DNA from: CAZTDD01 sp964612675
Lineage (GTDB): Bacteria > Hinthialibacterota > Hinthialibacteria > Hinthialibacterales > JAKPRU01
Length of the DNA: 39,550 nt
Assembly (NCBI GenBank): GCA_964612675.1
Contig: CAZTDD010000061.1
Location: 1-39,550 of the forward strand
Reading direction: 5' to 3'
Below, in pieces: positions 34,318 through 39,550 of this stretch. Under the pieces are notes generated by a model. It saw nothing but the letters and a program-made list of their open reading frames with translations. It ran no database searches and was not told the origin of the DNA. A program made the translations under genes and the position numbers. Within the stretch, counting starts at the first letter, position 1, and each line of letters begins with the position of its first letter.

Positions 34318-35445
34318 TCACGCCGGAACAGTGCGCATAATACGTTCTCCATGCGTCCATGCGCATAACTGGCCGGCAATGCGGTCGCAAGGTAGCACGA
34401 CCGTGGCTCCTCCCTTGGCGATCAACTCCTGGGGCATGCCAAAGACAACGGCCGTTTCTGCCGATTCCGCGATCGTTCGACCGCCCAGCCGATGCAACTC
34501 CGCCATGCCGTCCGCGCCATCGTGTCCCATTCCCGTCAATTGGACCGCCGTCAAATCCGTCGGGGAAAAATGCTCCATCGCAGTCCGCACCATGCGTTCG
34601 ACACTCGGATGCCACAGGTACTGATTGCTTGGGGGAACGCAGAGCGCGACACGGCGGCCTCCGCGCCGCCCGACGAGCACGTCGGCATCCCCCTTCCCGA
34701 TCAAGATCCTTCCGGGTTCCAGCGGGATCGTCTGATCCACTTCGTCGACCGGCATTTGGCAATCCTGAGCCAGTCGCTCGGCAAAAACTCTTGTAAAATG
34801 GCCGGGCATGTGCTGCGCGACGAGTACGGGATGTGGAAAATCCGCCGGCAATCCCCCAAGGATCCTTTCCAACGTTCGCGGTCCCCCCGTGGATGCCCCG
34901 ATGAGAAGCAATCCCGAGAGCGACGCCGTCTTCACGGAAGCCACGCGAGCAACCGTCGGTCGGCCCGATGTCGAGGACACGGCGCTTCGCCTTTCAGCCC
35001 CACCCTTCCGCGTTCGCAGTCTCGCACGTAGCCCTTGGCTGCGCCGAATCCTGCTGCGGGCGGCGGAGCGGACCTTCGCGATCAGCTCCGCCGATATCTT
35101 CTTGATGTTCCGCGACACGGTTCCATCGGGTTTCGGGATATAATCCACCGCGCCCAATTCCAGTGCTTCAAAGGTGGACAGCGCTCCTTGCGTGGTCAAC
35201 GACGACACCATCAGTACCGGCCGCGGCGATTCCGACATGATGTGACTCAAACACGTCAGACCGTCCATCTCGGGCATGTTGATGTCGAGCGTCACAACGG
35301 CCGGGTCCACTTCTTTGACCATGTTCAGCCCTTCCTGACCGTTCCGCGCAACATAGACCTCCAAATCCGGATCCGACCCTAGGATCTCGCGCATGTATCT
35401 GCGCATAAGCGCTGAATCGTCAACAACCAGGACCTTGATCTTCAC
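34318..35445 (-). CDS. cheB: CheB receptor methylesterase/glutaminase
   Basis: The protein is 375 aa from GTG 35445, which gives the canonical N-terminus KIKVLVVDDSALMRRYM; longer in-frame starts upstream encode no conserved sequence. The receiver (1-120) has phosphoacceptor Asp54 in TLDINMPEMDG. A basic linker (about 125-180) follows. The esterase domain contains Ser in LIGASTGGP, His in VAQHMP and Asp in TGMGHDGADGM, forming the catalytic triad. It removes the methyl groups added by CheR when phosphorylated by CheA. It starts 70 bp after the triple-CheW gene. Confidence 0.96.
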   Translation of the reverse strand: MKIKVLVVDDSALMRRYMREILGSDPDLEVYVARNGQEGLNMVKEVDPAVVTLDINMPEMDGLTCLSHIMSESPRPVLMVSSLTTQGALSTFEALELGAVDYIPKPDGTVSRNIKKISAELIAKVRSAARSRIRRSQGLRARLRTRKGGAERRSAVSSTSGRPTVARVASVKTASLSGLLLIGASTGGPRTLERILGGLPADFPHPVLVAQHMPGHFTRVFAERLAQDCQMPVDEVDQTIPLEPGRILIGKGDADVLVGRRGGRRVALCVPPSNQYLWHPSVERMVRTAMEHFSPTDLTAVQLTGMGHDGADGMAELHRLGGRTIAESAETAVVFGMPQELIAKGGATVVLPCDRIAGQLCAWTHGERIMRTVPA

Positions 35446-35515
35446 GATTCCACTCTCACCTCGTTCTACTCTCCATCGAGAGGCACGTCGACTCACCACG
35501 GCTCCCGTTCTTCGC

Positions 35516-37192
35516 TTACTGCTGCACAGACGAAGGCGTGGCTCCGATCGGGTCCACCTCGGTAGACAGACCGGTGGAACTCTTCGCGATGGTGTCCAGT
35601 TCGTGCTCGTCGAGGAGTTCCTTCGCATCAAGAATGAGTATCATTCGCTTGCCACCGTCGAATTTCGCGACCTGCCCCATGAGGCGCGACTGTTCTTCCG
35701 ACAATTTCGGAGATGTCTCGACAACGGATCGAGATACTCGAAGTACTTCCGATAACGAGTCCACAATGAATCCGGTCCGAACTCCGTTCAGATTCAGCAC
35801 CAAAATCCGTTGTCGCTCGTTCTGATCGATTCGATCCAGACCGAAGCGAACCCGCATGTCCAGAACCGGGAGTACCGTCCCTCGAAGATTCACCAACCCC
35901 TCGATGAACTCCGCTGTCTTTGGCACACGGCTCATTTCTTCCGGGACCCGAATAATCTCCTGAACGAATTCGACCATGACGCTGTATTCCTGATCGTTGA
36001 GGTGGAACACAACGAGCTGGGTTTCGTCGTCCGTCCGCTCGTCCGACTGAATCCCCTCCCCCGAGGAGGCCATCCTGTCTTCCGATTCCTTCGCGGCCTC
36101 CAGGGCGGCTTGCACATCGGAGCGCTGAAACATGCGGTCGGTGGACAACATCGAAACGAGGCGCTTCCCATCATCGAGGCGGCACACGCCTTTGACTTCG
36201 GCCAATTCCTCGCCGCGTTTCAGCAAACTCGGCATTTCATCTTGCACGTCGGAGGAAACACGAAGGACTTCACGCACTTGATCCACCACGATCCCAACGG
36301 AGGCCTGAACGCCGCCGTTTTCCCGAAGATTGACAACCACAATCCGGTTGTGGTCTTCCATCGGGGCTTCCGGCAGCGAAAACATCCGCCGAAGGCTCAC
36401 CAAAGGGAGGAGTCGGTTCCTCAAATTGATGATTCCGAGCACGTGGTTATCGCTGCACGGGACGCGGTTGATTTTGTCCGGGACACGAACAATTTCCTCT
36501 ACGTCCGCGATGTCAAACGCGTATTCCTGGCCGTCAAGAACAAAATTGACAAGCTGAGCGGTGTCGTCTTCGGCACTCTCTTCCGGTTGCCCTCGGGTCA
36601 TTCGCTTGTGAGAATCGGCGAACAGCTCGTCTGAACCCGCCGTCATGGTATGGTCGGTTTCAAACTCCAGGTGTACGGCTTTCTTGATATCCAAGAGTTG
36701 CGTCAGGCGGTTCCCGTTGTTTCCATTCTTGATTATACCGGTCAGCAAATCGGCGTTGACCGTAGTCTGAACGCCCTCGCTCGACTCGATGTTCTCGGAC
36801 TCGACGCTCAGTACACGCTCCACCCGATCCACAACGAGTCCGACAGATTTTCCGCAGTCCGCAACCAACACTCGTGTCGCGTCGGTATGCTCAATCTCCG
36901 GTAATCGAAGCAGCCGCCGTAAATCGAGCACGGGCAGCACGGAACCACGCAAATTGGCAAGTCCCAATAGACTCGACGGCGTGAGTGGAACCTGCACCGT
37001 GTCGGGCACGCGGATAATCTCGATAACCGACTTCATGGGGAAAGCAAACGACTCGCTGTCGATGTTGAACGCGACGAATTGACCGGCCATATCGCTTTCG
37101 AAGGCGTCGGTCCCGTCGACCCCCGGCTCGGAGAAATCCGTCGCACCAGTTTTCGTTTGTTTGTTTTCGATTACATTCGCGGGTGTGTCCAT
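35516..37192 (-). CDS. protein with three tandem CheW domains
   Basis: The protein is 558 aa. Three full CheW coupling domains are seen at about 36-180, 210-370 and 390-535. Each starts with an LVxF-type strand and contains the VxEIIRVPD region and the GLxNLRGxVLPVLDxR core. Low-complexity linkers separate them. AAGGAGG lies 7 bases before the ATG. CheW links receptors to CheA; a triple version could bridge several receptor tips and kinases or replace the separate CheW that this operon lacks. It follows the receptor gene by 71 bp. Confidence 0.95.
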   Translation of the reverse strand: MDTPANVIENKQTKTGATDFSEPGVDGTDAFESDMAGQFVAFNIDSESFAFPMKSVIEIIRVPDTVQVPLTPSSLLGLANLRGSVLPVLDLRRLLRLPEIEHTDATRVLVADCGKSVGLVVDRVERVLSVESENIESSEGVQTTVNADLLTGIIKNGNNGNRLTQLLDIKKAVHLEFETDHTMTAGSDELFADSHKRMTRGQPEESAEDDTAQLVNFVLDGQEYAFDIADVEEIVRVPDKINRVPCSDNHVLGIINLRNRLLPLVSLRRMFSLPEAPMEDHNRIVVVNLRENGGVQASVGIVVDQVREVLRVSSDVQDEMPSLLKRGEELAEVKGVCRLDDGKRLVSMLSTDRMFQRSDVQAALEAAKESEDRMASSGEGIQSDERTDDETQLVVFHLNDQEYSVMVEFVQEIIRVPEEMSRVPKTAEFIEGLVNLRGTVLPVLDMRVRFGLDRIDQNERQRILVLNLNGVRTGFIVDSLSEVLRVSRSVVETSPKLSEEQSRLMGQVAKFDGGKRMILILDAKELLDEHELDTIAKSSTGLSTEVDPIGATPSSVQQ

Positions 37193-37263
37193 TGATTGAC
37201 CTCCTTATCGCCGCAACGGAATATCGAAACTCGCATCCATAAAACGCGCCAACGGCTCGGTTT

Positions 37264-39213
37264 CTAACCACTCTGCAGATCGTCGGCGATGGATGCGATC
37301 TCTTCGATGGCGGCGGCAAGAGACTCGGCGCCTTCCGACTGTTGCTTGGCAGCAGTCGACGCTTGCTCCGAGGCTTTGCTGGCTTCCTCGGCTCCGGCGG
37401 CAATCTGTTCCATGCCTTTCTGAATCTGAGCAACGCCGGTTGCGATCTCGGTCCCGGCATCTCGGACGGCTTGGTTGCCCTGCAGGATCTCGCCCATATC
37501 GCGTTCGACGGTCACCAGATTCTCCGTACTCGTTTGCGCTTTGCTGACCTCCTCCACCGAGGAATCGGAAATCTCTTTCAGGTCGGTGGCCACAACCAAA
37601 AGCTGATCTTGGATCCCCTTGACAAGATCTTTGATCTGCTCGGCATTGTCCGACGCGTCGTTGGCGAGGTTCTGGATGTCGGTCGAAACAACCGCGAACC
37701 CCTTGCCGTATTCGCCTGCACGCGCGGCTTCCACGGCCCCGTTCACTGCCAACATACTCGTCTGGATCGCCACGTTTCCGATGGCGTCCACGATCTTGTC
37801 GATTTTGCGACAAACCTGCTCCAATTCTTGAATCTCGGCCAGGTTTTTCTTGCTGGTTTCCATGGCTTCGGTGATCCCCTGAATCATTTCATCAACATTG
37901 CCCTTGTTCTTGGTCAGTGACTCGGTCATGCTTTGACCTCGTTCGAGCGCTTCCATGGCTTTCGTCTCGGCCTGCTTGACATTCTTTTCGATCTGAGCCA
38001 TTCCCGCCACGCCTTCCTCGACGGCGGCGGCTTGTTGTGCCGCACCTTTGCTGATTTGGCTAATTGCGGTCATAATTTCCGAGGCGGAACGGTTGATTTC
38101 CTCTACACCCGCCGAGAGTTCTTCGGCGGACGCCGCGACTTCTTCTGAACTCTTCGCTATGTCGGTGCTGTTCTTCAGCTCTTCCGACAGTTCCTCGAGT
38201 TCTTGCGCCGCCTTCTCGCTGCCGCTCAGCGCTTGTGTCTGCTGATCCAGCGTGCGTAACGACTCTTCACACGCCCCCGCCTGCTCCTCTGCGGCTGAAG
38301 CGATGTTTTCGGAAACTTGCTGTGCCTCTTTGGCGGCCGTCGTCATCTCGTCTGCGCCCGCAAGCAGGTCGGTGGCCCCTTTTTGGATTTGCGCCATATC
38401 GGCATTGACTGTGATTAGCTGTTCCGTGATCGCTCGGCCCTTTTCGACTTCGGCTTTGGCCGCCTCAGCGGAACTCTTCACTCCCTCCGCAATGTTGTTG
38501 GCCGATTGCTGAATCTTCGAGATTAAATCCTCAATATTGCCTGCATTCTTTCCGGAGGTTTCCGCCAATGTGCGGACAACATCCGCAACAACGGCGAATC
38601 CCTTGCCATGCTTCCCCGCTCGAGCCGCTTCAATCGCAGCGTTCAGCGCGAGAAGGTTGGTCTGATCCGCGATGCGGATCACCGCTTTCACTGCGTTGCT
38701 GATGTTGGAAGCCTGGTCTTCCAGTTCCGCCATTTTCTGAACCGAGGCGTTTTGACGTTCGGATGCGATGCTGATGTTATTGGCCAACTCGCCGATTTCC
38801 TGACCCGCTTGTTCGCAAAGACTCTGAAGCTCCGTTGTCTTATCGCGGGACTGTAAGGCGGAGGCGGCTTGCTCTTGAACCTTCCCCAATATCTGGGTCA
38901 CGGCACCCAAACTTTCGCTCGATGCGCCCGACGATTCCTTCGCACTACTGGCCACCTGTTCCATCGCGGTCCGCAACTCTTCCACTCCCGCGTACGCTTG
39001 CGTAATGCCGCTGGCCAGCTGGGTCGAACTGGCGGAAATTCGTTCAGCCGCTTGCTGCTGTTTCGCCAGGGTACGCGCCTGACGACGCTTGTCTTCTAAA
39101 CCTCGTTTGTCCGCGCCGGCCCGGTCACTCAAGCGGCCGCCGTTATCACCCAAACTTTCACTCTTCTCTTCATCGACAATACGGTTTGTTCGTGCAACTT
39201 TGGTGAGAGCCAT
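37264..39213 (-). CDS. soluble methyl-accepting chemotaxis protein with two signalling hubs
   Basis: The protein is 649 aa from ATG 39213, which has AGGAGG 6 bases upstream; a longer frame from 39276 would cross that site. There are no membrane segments and no recognised ligand-binding domain. The chain is nearly all coiled coil, with two hairpin-tip regions. The first is at about 178-212 with the canonical QTNLLALNAAIEAARAGKHG. The second is at about 475-512 with the variant IQTSMLAVNGAVEAARAGEYG, followed by KGFAVVSTDIQNLAND. Glu/Gln-rich heptads around both may be CheR/CheB targets. There is no C-terminal NWETF-like CheR tether. It heads the che operon. Confidence 0.94.
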   Translation of the reverse strand: MALTKVARTNRIVDEEKSESLGDNGGRLSDRAGADKRGLEDKRRQARTLAKQQQAAERISASSTQLASGITQAYAGVEELRTAMEQVASSAKESSGASSESLGAVTQILGKVQEQAASALQSRDKTTELQSLCEQAGQEIGELANNISIASERQNASVQKMAELEDQASNISNAVKAVIRIADQTNLLALNAAIEAARAGKHGKGFAVVADVVRTLAETSGKNAGNIEDLISKIQQSANNIAEGVKSSAEAAKAEVEKGRAITEQLITVNADMAQIQKGATDLLAGADEMTTAAKEAQQVSENIASAAEEQAGACEESLRTLDQQTQALSGSEKAAQELEELSEELKNSTDIAKSSEEVAASAEELSAGVEEINRSASEIMTAISQISKGAAQQAAAVEEGVAGMAQIEKNVKQAETKAMEALERGQSMTESLTKNKGNVDEMIQGITEAMETSKKNLAEIQELEQVCRKIDKIVDAIGNVAIQTSMLAVNGAVEAARAGEYGKGFAVVSTDIQNLANDASDNAEQIKDLVKGIQDQLLVVATDLKEISDSSVEEVSKAQTSTENLVTVERDMGEILQGNQAVRDAGTEIATGVAQIQKGMEQIAAGAEEASKASEQASTAAKQQSEGAESLAAAIEEIASIADDLQSG

Positions 39214-39241
39214 CTTCAACCTCCTGTGTGGTCTGTTCTTC

Positions 39242-39487
39242 TCATTTCTCTTCCTGCGAAAAACGCTGAAAACCAAACTGTACGTACCCGTTTATGGTCC
39301 TCGAATCATTCCTGCGAATAGAAACCATCTTGCGGTCGGGAATTCCGAATTCGTGATTGTCTGATCCATTCGCCTTCCTCCAGAACTCACACGGGGCACT
39401 CAGCGATATATCGATCCTCGGTTCTTCCAGTCGTTCGATGAGATAGGGTCCATCGACAGAGCGACTCGTGGTACACATTGAGTACAT
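39242..39487 (-). CDS. possible small protein upstream of the receptor gene
   Basis: This is an 81-codon frame ending 28 bp before the receptor start. Its composition is protein-like (alternating charged and hydrophobic residues, for example SVDGPYLIERLEEPRIDISL), but it has no recognised family and only a weak ribosome-binding site. It may instead be the leader region that holds the operon promoter. No convincing promoter was found in 39214-39550. Confidence 0.3.
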   Translation of the reverse strand: MYSMCTTSRSVDGPYLIERLEEPRIDISLSAPCEFWRKANGSDNHEFGIPDRKMVSIRRNDSRTINGYVQFGFQRFSQEEK

Positions 39488-39550
39488 CGGCAGACTCGAT
39501 TACTGCTTGTCAGGCACACGAGTCCGTCCCCCGTCTCCGAAGGTACTAAG

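Noticed and set aside
1..39550. CRISPR arrays, tRNA or rRNA genes, or a complete transposase gene
   Set aside because: No regularly spaced repeats, cloverleaf-like sequence, rRNA segments or transposase domain were seen on either strand. The mobile elements present are non-autonomous.

Overview
The window looks like a chromosomal segment of a Gram-negative, moderately GC-rich bacterium from a little-studied lineage. Signs of this are signal peptides with a periplasmic amidase, a type II/IV prepilin-like protein, AGGAGG ribosome-binding sites and good sigma-70 promoter matches. The pseudopilin, the heparinase II/III-like enzyme and the propeller-type repeat protein recall uncultured Omnitrophota/Sumerlaeota/Hydrogenedentota-type genomes. 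That placement is an impression and cannot be proven from the sequence alone. No tRNA, rRNA or CRISPR was seen.

Layout. 0-3.5 kb (+): a small helical protein behind a near-consensus promoter, a terminator-like hairpin, a secreted two-module protein, a pseudopilin and a probably periplasmic CbiX/CbiK-like chelatase. 3.9-10.9 kb (-): mnmG, a cupin, a very large PAS/GAF hybrid histidine kinase and a creatininase-family hydrolase. 10.9-11.25 kb: two palindromic mobile elements, one inserted inside the other, each bounded by a 10-bp direct repeat. 11.55-23.4 kb (+): N-acetylmuramoyl-L-alanine amidase plus a coiled-coil partner, threonine synthase, the primary sigma factor, then a heparinase-like enzyme, a sugar kinase resembling plant L-arabinokinase, and a membrane/propeller protein. 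23.4-24.9 kb (-): the infC-rpmI-rplT operon, with its own promoter and terminator and an apparent AUC start for IF3.

25.1-25.5 kb is a rearrangement scar. A C-terminal stump of a tyrosine recombinase and a hybrid kinase that has lost almost all of its receiver domain lie on either side of a 188-bp palindromic element with perfect 19-bp inverted ends.

25.5-39.3 kb (-) is a compact chemosensory operon: tandem-hub soluble chemoreceptor, triple-CheW protein, CheB, HEAT-repeat protein, CheR, CheY, CheA with CheW-like tail, a small STAS-like protein, a ParA-type ATPase and finally the truncated hybrid kinase. Several genes overlap by 4-10 bp. The receptor has no membrane segment and no recognisable input domain. 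The operon therefore looks like a cytoplasmic signalling array whose position may be set by ParA. This is the best candidate for an under-described system in the window.
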